A stretch of DNA of 64,000 nt, from NCBI GenBank assembly GCA_019843655.1, contig JACDQD010000005.1, forward strand, positions 31,940,954 through 32,004,953. Direction: 5' to 3'. The stretch comes from Lethocerus indicus (lineage: Eukaryota; Arthropoda; Insecta; Hemiptera; Belostomatidae). The position numbers and the translations under genes are program-made. Positions 23,788 to 37,174 of this stretch are shown in pieces (positions within the stretch are counted from its first letter, which is position 1; every line of letters starts with the position of its first letter). The notes under the pieces are model-generated. The model saw nothing but the letters and a program-made list of their open reading frames with translations, did not search any database and was not told the DNA's origin.

Positions 23788-26700
23788 AAGGAAACTGGGA
23801 TGAGTTTTGTTGTTTCCTGCCTTATTTCAGAATCTTAATTACTCGAATACCTCTCTTTCTCTGGAATAGAAACAACGTAAATGTACTATAGATATGAATA
23901 CCAATGAGACAATACGGTGTACGTAGCATAATTAGAGTTGAGGGTGGCTGAAATCAATGATCTGAAGACGCCTTCAGTAAACAACCGATACATATTTCAG
24001 CGTTATTCAGTGATTAACTCCTTTTTTCGCGACCTTTTCCAACTTATACCCGGAATTGTATTATTGCTATTGTTCATTCGGGCATAGGCCTGCGGGAAGG
24101 GAGTGTAATGTAATACACGTCTGGCGGAGGCCCGACAAAGGCTATTTCTCGTTTATTAGTGTTTTACAATAGGGCGGCTAGCAAATGATCATCGGCGCCA
24201 AATAAGGAACGGGCCCAATAATTGAAACTCTCCTACTCCGTTCCCTTTCAATCCGACTCTTCCAATCGCAATCTCTCTCATTCTCTTCCTCTCTCTTTCA
24301 TTCTCCCGAGGTTCGATTTTTAATCGAATATTCGAATCGGTTTGAGTCAAAGACAGAATGATAGAGGAGTCGGACGGATGAGGGGGTGGTCGGGGGGTGG
24401 TATTAATATGTCGTATTACAACAACATATGTGGATTAAATTTCAAATGATCTCGATAATGGGACCTTCCTCCACCCCTCCCCAACCACTTACGACCGATA
24501 TAACTTGGAGTTACTGTTAAAATTGCCTTATGATTCTCCTTTTAAGTGGTAGTCGAGCAACCGCCGGCATAATTATATAAAAGAGGAACCGGGGGTGCAG
24601 GCCGGTAATCTCTATTAAGGCTATTAAACCGGTGAAGCAGAGGGGGAGAGCGGGGAAGAATTAGAGGAAGGAAGAGGACGACGCGAGAATAGGCGGCCTC
24701 ATTGAATTTCGCGCATGATTAATAACTGGCATTTAAACTAATTTAGCCGGGCTGACTACACGGTTATATTGATCTTCGTTTGATTAGTTTCCGCCGTCCA
24801 AGTAATCTTGTAACGGACCTCGACACTCTATTCAATAGCCTAAACTATAGACTACAATGTCTATCATTTAATTAAGGCCATTACATCTAGAGTGTATAAC
24901 CTGATAATTAATTTCGAATAACAATTAGTGCAGTGACAGTATTTCGTTTTTGGGTTCTGTACTTTCCCGGTAATCATTGACGGCGTCGGAATTTCGATCG
25001 AGAGTTTTAAAATTATCGAATATTGAATTATTACATTTTTATTTCTATTGTAAAGCGCTTTGTGGTATACTCGAAGCTCATTTTCGGCCGTATCCCCACG
25101 GTGTAGTGACATTAGCCGCTGTTACTACCGTTTTTATATTTCTGGTAAAACGGAGAAAAAGGAGAAAAAATAAACACCGCTAGAGGACGAGAGGGGCCAA
25201 TGATTAAGACAAATAACTCGGGCGCGGGGTTATAAGAGACGACGGGTTGAGGCAGAAGGAGGAGAAGGAGGAGGAGAAAGAGAGGAGAAAGAGTGAGGAC
25301 GAGGATAAAGACTGGTGGGTTGTCGGCTCGGCGTGGACCTAATTAAAGGGTAACTTACCCCGGGCCGCTTAGCATGATGAATTAGTTTGTTGCCCCGCCT
25401 CTCCCTCTCACTCCCTCTCTCCATCCCTCTTTCTCGCACTCGCATCACTCTCCTCTCTCTCTCTCTCACACACAAATTATTTCCACTCCCCGTCCTACGT
25501 GCGGTGTGGACGGAGAGAAGCGGTAACACAAAAACACGAAACCGCCGCCGCCGCCGCCACCGACCGAGAAGAAGAAGAAGAAGAGGAGGAGGAGGAGGAG
25601 GAGGAGGGGACGGGAGAGAGTGAGAAGATTGAAGGTGGGAAGGTAACAATTACTATGGATGGCCGTGTGAGAGGTGGCTATAATATAGCCGCCGCTATGT
25701 AATAGGCAGGCCCCCGGCGTATATAAGTATCTTAGTGGGAGGGGGGGGGGGCACCTCTACATCAGCCTCAGCCTCCTATACAGCCTATACAGGCCGGCTC
25801 TCCAATCACTATCAAACGGCGCCACACAATGATATATTACACAGGGGGGGGGGGTGAGAGAGATGATAAGAATTAATTTCGCCTCGTCTTTTCGGCCATC
25901 ACCGCCCCCGCGCACCGCCGAAGAACTAGTTCCTAGAGGAGAATATTCTTAAAGGAATACAAGAATTCCTTAATTGATTTTCGACTTGGGCTGACTCCAA
26001 TGAATTAATTACGCGAAAATGTATCATTAAAAGATATCTGTTCGGTGGCGCGTCAGGATTATAGACCTGAGAGTCGAGTAGGGGGGAACCCTTTATCATG
26101 CAATATATATATCTTAATAAAGACTTTCATAGATAATATCCATACCAGCAGATTTTCCCCTGTAACGCTAACTTCACTGTATTACCCTTGAGGCATAGGG
26201 CGGGAGGATGATTTAAGGAATTTGACTGATCACATATAATAACACAATGGCATAATTTGTAAAAATCTGAATTTTTATTCCTCAATTAAATAAGATCGTT
26301 GTCCATTCTCCCAGTTGACAAATTCTGTCGTTATATGTAACGATTACCTAATGTTATCTGTCGGGGTGACAGGTACGGAATGCTACTGGACGGTGGCGAA
26401 AACCCAAAACCGGAAAAGTCGAAAGAAAATACGGCAAGAGTGATAATAATAATAATATAGTGTAATACTCAAATTATCAATCATAATATATTACGATCCG
26501 AACAAAAGTTTGTTTCATATATGATACAGTTTTCGGGGACAGTATTATTCAGCGTGGATCGGAAAATCTGATACATGAAACGAGCAATGACCGATATCAG
26601 AATTTGCGATTAATGCAGTAGTATAAAATTATAAACATGTCCAATGTCAAGTCCATGAAATTCCGTGCACATTTTCGCAATGAAACATGAAAATTTGTAG

Positions 26701-27816
26701 AATAGCACGCGGCGCGAAAGTGTTTTCGATATGAGCAAAGGGATTATGTTATTATGTTTCTGGGAATTTCTAAAAACGTCGGCGTATCAAAGTTTTAATA
26801 CCAGCGAAAGAAGATAATTTGCGCCCAATAAGATTCCAATTTCAGATCGCTTCCTCTGTCAATTAAGTTAATATATGATGCATAAATTTACGATCCAATT
26901 CCGTGCAATGATTATTCAATGACCGGATATATTCCCACTTTCCGGTACGTATCACAGAAGGAGTTAAAGATTACCACTGAGGAGCGCTCAATTCGGGTTG
27001 TCTTATGAAAGATTGTGGTTTTTCTTAGAATATTTAGTTATTATTATTTATTTTAAATTTTATTCGTTACTTCCTATAAAATTTGAGGATTTCAACCGAG
27101 GAAGACAATTTCCCGTGTTGAGACATTTTTGGGACAGCCTCAGCCGTTCAGAAGATCTCGGGGAGATATAGTTTGACGTACTCCTCGTTACGCGTAATTA
27201 CATTGTGGAATTCGCCTGTTGATTTCTTTTTATCTGTATATTGTCTCGGGGTTGTTGTGGACGGGCAATAAACATCTGAACGGTCGAAGGCGGTTGCGTG
27301 GCCGTCGGTGCGCTACCGGAGAGAGGGTGGTAAATTACCATTACCGGTCCCAAGAGATGTTGGCCGGCATTGACGTTCGGTGTAATAATCGTAAGTCGGA
27401 CGGTTTTACAACGGGCCGCGATATCGAGACGTCCGTTGTTCTCTGAACAAAGAGGGATGGAGGGAGCCAGGACGTGCAAATTACAAGGGGGAGAACGTCC
27501 CGGACGTCCACCGATTAGCGACGCCTGTCTTAAGCGCCCTGCCCAAGTCGTACAACTTATTATAGGGCGGGGGGACATTAAACGGAATAAATTATCGGCC
27601 GTGACGGCCCCCCCCCAGCCAAATGGGCCGGAGATGAAGTGACATCCTGAAGAGATAAAATAAGGACGATTTCTCAATTTCGTCCGTTCGGCGATATACC
27701 GACGTCCGCGATCCATCTTCTTCACCTCTATATGGCCAGTGAATATTCACAATCGTCAATATATCGCGACGTCAGCTCAATTACTATAATAAAAATTGGC
27801 ACGATTTAAACTCTCC
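23788..27816. other. gene-poor DNA downstream of roadblock
   Basis: No supported gene. It contains pyrimidine- and purine-rich tracts (24280-24305, 25250-25300, 25395-25475), a trinucleotide cluster at 25541-25607 and G runs near 25740 and 25845. Open frames such as the one at 27198-27725 on the - strand have no recognisable domain. Confidence 0.4.
25541..25607. repeat. (CCG)n / (GAA)n / (GGA)n trinucleotide cluster
   Basis: CCG repeats at 25541-25559 are followed by GAA then GGA repeats at 25566-25607. Low-complexity frames here are not genes. Confidence 0.9.
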
Positions 27817-28128
27817 CGTTCCTGTCGCCTATCGCTGGTTTGGTCTTTCGCTGGTCCTGTTTCGGCCGCTCGCCATCTTCGGTAGCGGTGTTCAGTCACT
27901 TTTGGTACATTACAGCACCGCCTTCGGGGTGCGCTAGTTTATTCGGTTAGTTTGGTTAGACAGTACAAGTGACAATGCGGTGAGGATGTCCAACAAGCGT
28001 CCGCGAGAGCCTAACACCGCTACTGAAGATGGCGAGCGGCCGAAACCGGTCTAGCAGGGAGACAGAAACACACGAAATCCACGGTATTCCAACCGCCTCG
28101 CAGACCACGAAACAGGTGTGTTAAACTA
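27817..28128 (+). mobile_element. hairpin element copy D, two arms
   Basis: The left (shorter-end) arm holds CGCTGGTTTGGTCTTTCGCT and CGCTCGCCATCTTCGGTAGC; its outermost bases are lost. The centre is diverged, containing GCACCGCCTTCGGGGTGCGC, itself a small palindrome. The right (longer-end) arm runs CACCGCTACTGAAGATGGCG, CCGAAACCGGTCTAGC, then CTCGCAGACCACGAAACAGG and GTGTTAAAC. Confidence 0.8.
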
Positions 28129-28722
28129 GTATAAAGTATAACTGGAGGGATGATCCCCGCGCTGGGGTGGTTGGTTTGGTTTTTTGAGGGTTGTAAGTTC
28201 TCGACATTAGGCAGATTTACGCATGGCGACGGTATTTTTTAAAATTCGATAATTGAGGTTAAAAATGTTCGGAATTGGGCCCGCGTCGTTTACAGAGTGA
28301 AGAAACAGGGAGCACCATTAAACTTCGAAAACGCTCGAATAATTTCCGAGGGTCGTTTAACATACCGCTTGTCGTTTCCGACAGCCCCCCCCCACAAATT
28401 CCCCTCACCCACAATACCTTTGACAACTTTATAGGAATAAGCCCAACGACTGGGACATATTAATGTTTCCTCTCTTAGTGGGATGTCGTCGGCAATACGA
28501 GACGACGTCCTGTCGGAAAATCGCATTTAGTTCGTGCATTTAGTTTTTACTTCTGATGAGTGCATGCCTTTAAACATTATTCTAGATACTTGCTAAACCT
28601 ATTGAACAGTATGGTATGTTATAAGCCTTTAATCACTCTGAACGTCTCACCGGTGCCCTGTACAGAGAGGATGGAGAGTTGAGTTGGGAGCGGCTATAGC
28701 CGTTGGCAATTTCTTTCGTCGA

Positions 28723-28769
28723 TTCTCTCTCTCTCTCTCTTCTGTCTTCTCTTCTTCTTCTTCTTCTTC
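28723..28769. repeat. (CT)n/(CTT)n microsatellite
   Basis: CT repeats followed by CTT repeats, lightly interrupted. Confidence 0.9.
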
Positions 28770-29073
28770 GCTTCTCCCGTTCTTTCAAATCTATTAGAAT
28801 GAAATAAGACGGGTGCCGGTGGCGTGCGGCGGTCTCGGCTGGGGATTGCTTCGTGGAAAGGAATCACAGTAATTACCCCCCGTGTGGGGTGTTCTTGCGT
28901 GGCCATCTCTTGATTAGTTTCAACATCCAATTATCGAAACTTCATCCGAGCCGTGTGAAGTGTCCGGCCTCCCCCTCAAAATATATACGCGCCTTTGTCG
29001 GCCGAACACAAATCTCTCGGCTCCCACTCTCCCTTTCCATTCTCTTCTGCCTCCCTTCATCCCGTCCTTTCTA

Positions 29074-29096
29074 TCTCTCTCTCTCTCTCTCTCTCT
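29074..29096. repeat. (CT)n microsatellite
   Basis: Pure CT dinucleotide run of about 23 bp. Confidence 0.9.
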
Positions 29097-29382
29097 TTCT
29101 TATCCCGCTATTCGTGTACCGCCCGCGAACCCGGATCCGATTCGGTTCGGTACCGCTGCACCCACCATCCATCCTCCGGTTCGTTTTCTGAAAGAGGTTC
29201 CAACAAAAAAGAAAAAAAAAATCACGACTTGCGCGATTTTCAATCAACACTCGGATAAAGTTTTTATACGCGGAATTTCTCCAGTAATATATTGATATAA
29301 TTGAACCAAAAGCCCTCCTGATAATGCGGTCGACCATTTTTTTGACGCCCCAAATGCCAAAAACTCCTACCGACAAGAAAAG

Positions 29383-29440
29383 CTACTGAAGATTGCAAGC
29401 AATCGGTTTAGCGCATGACCAAACCAACGGGTTGAGAAAT
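29383..29440 (+). mobile_element. degenerate hairpin element fragment
   Basis: AGCTACTGAAGATTGCAAGC, then AATCGGTTTAGCG, then TGACCAAACCAACGGGTTGA keeps the order of the longer-end arm (CGCTACTGAAGATGGCGAGC, GAAACCGGTCTAGC, AGACCAAACC), with many substitutions. Confidence 0.55.
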
Positions 29441-32400
29441 ATCATCATAAGAACCGTGTTATGACCCCCAAACCTATGATATCCTCCCAAAGACATCACT
29501 CTCACGTGCACACCGGTTTATGAATCACTTCATGATTTGTCAGTGACTTAGCGATCAACTCTCGCACACTAAACGACGGGTATTTCGGTTCGAGTGTAAG
29601 TTGTTGTAGGTCTAGGTAACTTTAAAGGTACGGTTTAACTATTAAATGAGATTCTATGGTGTTCGGACTATAAGAAACTGTCGAAGAAAAGTAACTAGAG
29701 TTTTAAATATGCGTTTTTTTCGCCTTGTCCGACTGAATCTGTTTCCGCGTTTTGTTCTCTTTTTTTTCAACGGGGGACATTAATATTGAAAGGCGGTAGT
29801 GGAGGAACTGGCGAATTAGCGACATGGGGGGGTAAAACACCGGTTGTCGGACACGGGCATAGCTCTGCGTTCGGCCTTACAAGGGTTATTACAATTATCG
29901 GCGGGCAATCGTCAGACACTCCGGCCATTAGCATTAAACGGGCATTAAGATTCCGGAGAGGCGCTCGGTGGACGTCCAAGAGGGCGCAGAACAGGTGGAG
30001 AACCGCCAGCGCACCGTAATATTAAGGGACAGGAAGCCGACCGATGTCCCACTAACTCATCACGAGAAACGACTTCGAACAATTTATACTCGGACTAATT
30101 TCATTTCGAGCCAACTCGGACAGGAATTTAAGAATTCGATTAGATTTAATTGATTAGTCCCGAAAGGAATCCTCTAAATAAGAGGAATACTGTGAAAATG
30201 CCGATCATTCAAGATACTTTTTTATGCCCTCTGTCGGGGATACATTTCACGCATTCGTTGTGTAACTTACGCGTCACGAATACTTCGTAAAATACTGACA
30301 TTGGTCAGCACGTACAGTAAACAGTATGTACAATTATATTTTTTTTCATATTGGTCTAACACCCTTGTCATAAAGATATATTTTCCTGTAATTTAAATAT
30401 ACCTTGTTAAAAGAAATCTTATATATTACTGACCCCGAGGTCAATGATTTGGCCGCGACAATAATTAGTGAAAAAGTGAAGTAGACAGTTCATTTTTTGT
30501 CTCTTTTTTGACCCACCGGTGATGGATTTTTTCGGCTTGTATTTAAGAGGCGTTTAAGCGACTAAACTGTTGAAGAATCATGAATGGAATATAGCGGAAG
30601 AGACTAAAAAAAATGGCCCATTTACATATCGTTAACTAATTCACGTCTTACATTTCCTGTTGTTCAGGGCCGAAGGCGTAGCCCCGGCCGACCCGGGTCG
30701 GATGTTCAATCGGCGTCCGGAGGAAATCCTGGAAAAACCATTAGGGAAGAGTTCGTATTAAAAGAGTGGATGAACACGGGCCGCACAATTAGTATAATAG
30801 TATAATGGGATTAATATTTTCGGTTTTTATTGGACGGACAAGATAAAATATTTTCGAATCTTCCAGTAGACCGACTGAAGAATCTGTTAGCATAACTCGC
30901 ATCTCACAATTGTACCGCCGATAAACATCAACAGATTTATAGCTCCGGGGTTTTTTCCTCCGTTTTTTTTTTAACCGCTCCTTTCCTGCGATTATCAACA
31001 CTAAATTTAACGGCTATGTTTAACGACTATTCTCTTTTTAATTTTTATTTCTGTTTCCGTGCCCGTGTGTCTGCGTTTCCGCACATTAATTTCTTTTTCG
31101 GTACTTTTCGGCGGTTTATTTCGGTCGTTCCTTCGAATTGCTTCGTTGAATTCCGTTTATACGTCCCGTTTATTGCCAGTATTAAAAGCGGCTGTTCGTA
31201 GTTGAACAGAAAAAAAAGGAAAAACTCTCGCGCGCAAACCAATTTATCAAACGCCGTCGGGTGTTGATAACCGCCCGAAAAAACTATATAGGGCGTTGTA
31301 AAATACAATAAAGTGGGAATCGAACACAATCTCTAAGAGACTTCTTTTTCTAACGCAATAACAGCCGACATCGTAATTGAAGTTCTGTACCGTTGTACTT
31401 TTTTTTCACCTCGCAGCGAAGTTTAAAAGCGTCGGGTGTGTTCGTTAATCTTGTTCGAAACCGAGATACACAAGTTGTGTAGTGTCCGAATGGGGAAAAA
31501 AAGCGGTGAGAAACAAAAACAAGATGGACAAAAAAAAAGAAAAAAGTAAGAGAGATTGGGCAGAAAGCGGGCGGTGGCTACCGGCACCAAAAACAGAAGC
31601 CTTTCGAACAAGATAAAGTGATACCATTAGGGCCACTTCATTAGCATAACCTTTCCTTTGTCGGTGCCTCTTACCTGACCCCGGCATCGCATCAATTCCT
31701 GGGGCCCACTTGTTCTTATTTCCTCCCCTTCCACCCCCCTACACCTCTTCCTTGTTTTCTATTTTGCCTCCCTTTTCTCTTTTTACTACGACACCCACGT
31801 AAATTCATTCGGGCCGTGGGGGAAAACGACCGTGGACGCCGCAGTTTGGGTATTCGAAACCTGCAGAAAGAATTGTCCAAAAAAATGAAAAAAATAAATC
31901 GCGTAACCGGATGCGGGTGGAGCAATGTGTCCACCGATTTCGAATCGGCGAAGATGTATTCAATCGGAGGAGAACAGCGGTCAATAGTCATCAATTACTG
32001 CACGAGAGTCACCTGCCGTCTCAGAACAAAGTTGGGCCAACAACAGAAATAAAAGAAGTTGGCAGATCCGATCAAAGTACGATCCCATCTCTGCAGCGGC
32101 CCCTGAAGTCTTTTTCGAGTAATTACCGCTTTTAATTTTTATTTTAGCCGTCCCCCCCCCCCTCTTCACCGTCCAGGGGAATAAAAATTGCAGTTAAGTG
32201 CCGGGTACGTGCGCGGTTCGTCCTTACTAAAGAGAAAGAGAAATAAAATGACGACAAGCTCAGTGCGCGATTACAATAATAATATATTTATATATGGAAT
32301 TTACGGGGAAATTGTCGATGAGGGGCCCAAGAACAGTGGGTTTTTAGGGGGGGGGGGCCGTTGGCATCGCGAAAAGAGGTAGAAGACACTCACTCTCCCC

Positions 32401-35400
32401 GACGCCCATTCTAATGGTATATTATCCGGGCGGGGCCGTATTCCAGAATGGAAAAAGAGGAACGATGTGTGCCCAATAAGCGAGCACGTATCGAAGAGAT
32501 GTACGTTTTTGTTGGGGGATTTTATTATATATCACCAAGTGGGGCGGCGCCGATCCCAGCGACGCGTCGCGACTCTTTTAAAAAAATGAAATATCCCCCC
32601 TCCCCCCCGCCTTTCCGAATCGGCTTTTTCCCCAAAGTCCGTTTAAAAACGGGGCACGTATCGATGGCATTATAAACTCGGAAAGCCTCCGAAGGGGTTG
32701 GAGGGGGGGACGTTCGAAATTGAAAAGACGTATCGGCGACGCTGCTCAACGTTATGTAGTTTATCTTATTTCTTTTCTCCCCCTACCCCCCCCCCACCAC
32801 GATCCACCCCCTGCCGGCCAATCCCCGGGTCTTATTAAGACTTGCCGGCGGCTTAGGGGTAAGAGAGAGAGAGAGTGAGAGGGTGGGCGGGAGGGAGGGA
32901 TAGAGGGGGTAGTGGGGTTGTTGGTGTGTATAAGAGGGTTGTATTTTATGGTTGTCGGGTCGGCTGTTGCACCTGGGTACCCCACCCCCCCGAACCACTT
33001 ATTGGTTGGCCCAGTTTCGGTTATTCGCGTCTACCTCGGCTCTCGCTAATGCCGACTTAAACAGTCTTCAACGTGAAAAATGTACCCGGGCAATTGGGTA
33101 CTCCGATGCAGCCTGTGTATTCTTCGAGAATGGCTAATTATCAAAATAGAAATTTTTTTAGGAGGAAAAATAGCTAGTCTTTTATAGACTTTATGTTGGA
33201 CTCACCCAGGGTTAGGCTAGGTCGGATCAAAAGTAATTAACATTATTCGTAATACTATATCCTAGCGGGACACGCCAAATTGGTAGGACGACTAAAAATA
33301 AAGTCACTAAACTTCTTTAAGTATAATATCGGTTATAACACGATATCGCACACCGATGATGGCGAATAGCCGAAACCGGTATAGGATGGGCAGGTGCGGT
33401 ATAGTTACCGCTGATAGTCAATCTGAAAATAATACCTACGGCTGGGTATAATAGCAATGCCAGTTGTATTTTATTCACACAGATACGTAGAGAAGAAAGT
33501 GGCGTTTATTTTTTGAAAAAAAAAGAAAACGAGGCTTTAATTTGAAGAAAAAATGTAGAAAAGAAGAATTATAATGTTCCAGGGCCAACGTCCAATTTTA
33601 CTGAAATCGGGCCGACCTCCGTTCGAGATGAAGATTGGACGAAATAAGAACGGAAGAGAGAGAGAGAGAGGGAGAGGGAGAGATAATGAGTGAGAGATGG
33701 AAACTATAATTTACCTCGTTATTAATTGTTTGAGGCCGGTTTTGAGATTGATTGGTAAAAATTGATTGAACTATCCGGCTCAATGTCCGATGCCGTAGGC
33801 CGAAACACTCGAAACGCGTCCTTAATAGAGTTGCCTTGGGGCAGTAATAAATTTAAAGAATCTGGATATAAAAGGCGGTCCCTTCCCAATTTCTTTAATT
33901 TCTCCCCTCTTTATATTTGGAATCAGGTTGAAGAATTTTTTTTTCAATAAATACACACCGCCGAGAAATCGGTATGTAGTTGATCCTTTGCAGGAACATC
34001 AAAACCAATTTATAGGACCAATTTTCTTTTACAGCGGAAATAATTTCGTTGACGTTTTTACATTGAAAATTATAACTGACGCCAATTGAAGAATACTGAT
34101 GTTTAATGCGCGGATGTAAAAAAAAATTCGAAGATTTACGGCCCAAGCACCGGTTTCATTAAGTAAGTGCCGTTACTTGGTCGTTCCCAAAGACGAGCGT
34201 CTTGTGGACCCTAATAGCCCTACTTATCTATACTTATGTTCAGCCGAAAGACGAGATTAAGTAAACTGCTGGACTGTTATAATAATTTTTATTACAATTT
34301 TATTAAACACTCACACCAAAGTACTGTATTTTAAGACAGCGGAAAATTTTTTCGATCTACGCTGGAAATGAAGGGACGGTCGGTTTCCGACTATACACTG
34401 TGTTGTGTATTCATCAGAACCAAACTATTTTTATTTGGGGCCTTATTATTTAGGGAAAAACGCTTTGTAAAGTCTCGACTCAATCTAATGACTCCATTAT
34501 AGCCGACATGCCCGCCGCCCATAATGTGTTTCTTGCTGGCTGGGGACCGTAGAGTACCACTGCTACTACCGGCGGCAGTAACACTCCTGCCGGTCGGTCC
34601 TCACTAACTGAGTCGCATTTTAATAGCCGTTTTATACTAATTTAACGGCCTGTCCCAGTGGGGCACTCTCCTTCAGACATTGTAGGGGGGGGGGGACCCT
34701 CTTAAGGAGGAAGGAGGTTACTTAATAAGCCCAATATGCTTTACTAGACACTTCTTAGACCAGTTTTACCTCAGTAAAGCAATCTCTGAATCGGTTCGAC
34801 AGAAAGAACTGAGGAAATTATTCGAGTACGTCGAATGGAATTTTTCCCATTCATTTCATTCAAATATTTCCACAAAAGATATACGACATTCAGAGATTCC
34901 AATCGAAAAGTACTTCGAATAATCCTGACAGTGGAATATTTGATTACAGGCAATACATTTGTATTGGCAGGCAGATGATGACCTAACAAAAAACACGAAT
35001 AGGTAAGTGAAATGTACTCAGATGGTGAGAATGTCTCGGATACTTTAAACGAAAGTCCATTTGCAGTCGGACTTGGTGAAGTCGGCCTCGGGCCGATGTT
35101 GGAGGAAGTCGAAGAAGAAAAATTGAAGCTGAATTCTTACATCTGAAATCGGGTCAGCCCGTCAACTGGACAGCTGAGAAATGAACGGACGAACTCGTTC
35201 ATTCTACAAAAAAGGCGACCGCGGACGTTACAAATTTTACAATCATTTTTTATCGTCTTTATACGTCCGCGTATAAGATCGCCGTACAGGAATGTCCCGT
35301 TTACGATCCCTTGCCGAGCAGCTGTCCGTCGCTGAGCACAGCACGCGCTCTTCTTCTGGCGGCTGAGCGCGACACGCGTCCCTTATTCCCCAAGCAAATT

Positions 35401-36940
35401 GTTTCACTCCTTAATCGGTTATTTCTCGTTACGCTTTTATTGCTATCCGTCAACGTCTCCACTCCTAATAATTACAATAAACATATTCGTGTCGGTGGAA
35501 CTAAGTTCTGATGATATTCACTGGATCAAACGAGATATTAGTAATTCGTTAACAGAAAAAAAAACGAATGGTCGCCCCGACTAATCTAAAATATTCAACT
35601 CGCCCTTATAAGTCACTCATTTACGATCTCGCTAGTTACATTAATAAACGGGATGAATTCATATTTGTAATTCGAACATTTCGTCCCGTATCCCGAAATA
35701 CGATCAACATATCATTATCATCAAGTCGTCCCTTAATACAACATTCATTTGGAATGTTAATATCGAGCGAGATGAATATATTAAACGTTACGGACAAGGA
35801 TATTAACAGGAAGCCGACAATAAAGATGAGATAGGACTGGAATAATACATGAAAAAAAAACGTTATTTATCGAAGAAATAGTACCGCAAGAAATACACGT
35901 TCGCTTAATCAAACAGCGATTAAAACATTAAATCTTAAGCGTTAATTGGTGTTGCTTTCAAAATTCGGTGACAATTTATAACAATTATTGTTAAAAATTT
36001 ATATTAAGGCTGAAATATCATCGCTCTTCCGGTGTCCACTTAGAAGCAGACAAATTGATCAGCATTTTCTGCCTCTTTCACAGTTTATCGCAAGAACCTA
36101 TTTTTTTATTTCATCCGAAGCATATTGCGTGAGAGGTTTTTGGTGCAATCTGTGTTTAAAATGTTCAACTTTCGAGCTTCGTTTAGCTCGTCATTCTCAA
36201 TTACGTCGCCCATTCATAAATGCGTACTCAGTACGGACAATGTACGGACGTCTGATGTACCGATGTTACCCAGTAAGTGCTGCCGCGTGCGGTCTTGTCG
36301 AGAACTAACAAATCAGTGCAGCGCCGCCGCGAAACTCATCCCGTGGATGAGTTGCGCTATTTCTCTTCCGATACGATAATGTAATAAAAATATTTGTATC
36401 AACATTCGTTGTTGTACGTCGACATATTTGTATGCGCCGTTTGAACAAACAACAGTGGCAATTAAATCGCCGACGAGTCCGCTCTGAATTATATGACCTG
36501 AAGTGTACGTAGAACAGCATAAAGTTGTTTTTCTATGCACTCACTCCAGCATCTTTATTATTGTATAAGACGTTCCCGTAGGAGGCGTTGAAAAAAAGCA
36601 ATTCTTTCCAGACTGAGGGGGGGGGACGTGTCTGAGACAGACAGGAAACTTCGTCTTTCCTTCATCGGGAAATTAAGAACTCTGTGCCGTTTCCGGTACT
36701 GGCGCTATTGTGAAAATAATTACAACTGCGGGGTCCGGAATATCAAGATTGAGAACCGTGTTCTCGGGTTCCAAGAACCGACGACGTGACGCTGAATGGC
36801 CGTCGGTTGCAAAAACTGCAATGCATTGCCGCGAGTAAAAATTGAAATACAAGCCGTTCCGAATTCAGCGGTACGCAAATTTCTATTTACAGGTCTTCGG
36901 TAGCATTCAGTCTGTTGATTGAGAACATTGGTGACAGTAA
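29441..36940. other. gene-poor DNA
   Basis: I find no supported gene in this 7.5 kb. Contents are a short AG microsatellite (33655-33682), G or C runs (32151-32162, 32347-32357, 34685-34694, 36617-36624) and a possible 33-bp hairpin-element scrap at 33351-33383 (CACCGATGATGGCGAATAGC, CGAAACCGGTATA). Open frames here are short and show no conserved motif that I recognise. Confidence 0.4.
33655..33682. repeat. (AG)n microsatellite
   Basis: AG dinucleotides with two GGG interruptions. Confidence 0.9.
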
Positions 36941-37174
36941 CAATGCGGCAAATCTCTGCATTACTGGAGATGGAAGCCGAAATCGGACCTGCAGAACTTG
37001 AGGACTTCCTTCAAATCTAAGACTACTGAGGCTAAAACCATCGAGACATCCAACATCCTGAGATTCCAATCAATGGACCTTCGAACCGTCCTTAACGCCC
37101 CACGGTATATTTCAAATCCCGGAATTCACCGCGTCCTCAAAATACTGAAGCCGCACGCGCCATCAGCCTGTTAA
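36941..37174 (+). pseudogene. non-LTR retrotransposon (Jockey-like) reverse transcriptase ORF, C-terminal relic
   Basis: The frame is open from 36941 to TAA at 37172-37174. It holds VLNAPRYISNPGIHRVLKI preceded by ILRFQSMDLR. This matches the well-known order near the C-terminus of Jockey-clade ORF2 proteins (IQRFQS...LR, then NAPWYV.N...H.DL.I). Further upstream, LHYWRWKPKSDLQN resembles the LYWLIGR.S.L..EN segment of the same region. The intervening WTYGIQLWG block is missing or scrambled, so the copy is decayed. No RT catalytic domain, endonuclease or poly-A tail is visible. The call rests on motif order and is moderately sure. Confidence 0.6.

Larger units (their letters stand above)
28129..29380. 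other. gene-poor DNA with pyrimidine tracts
   Basis: No supported gene. CT/CTT-rich microsatellites lie at 28723-28769 and 29074-29096, and a C run at 28385-28394. Confidence 0.4.

Noticed and set aside
27198..27725. 175-codon open frame on the - strand
   Set aside because: No domain; irregular composition with proline/arginine-rich GC-derived stretches.
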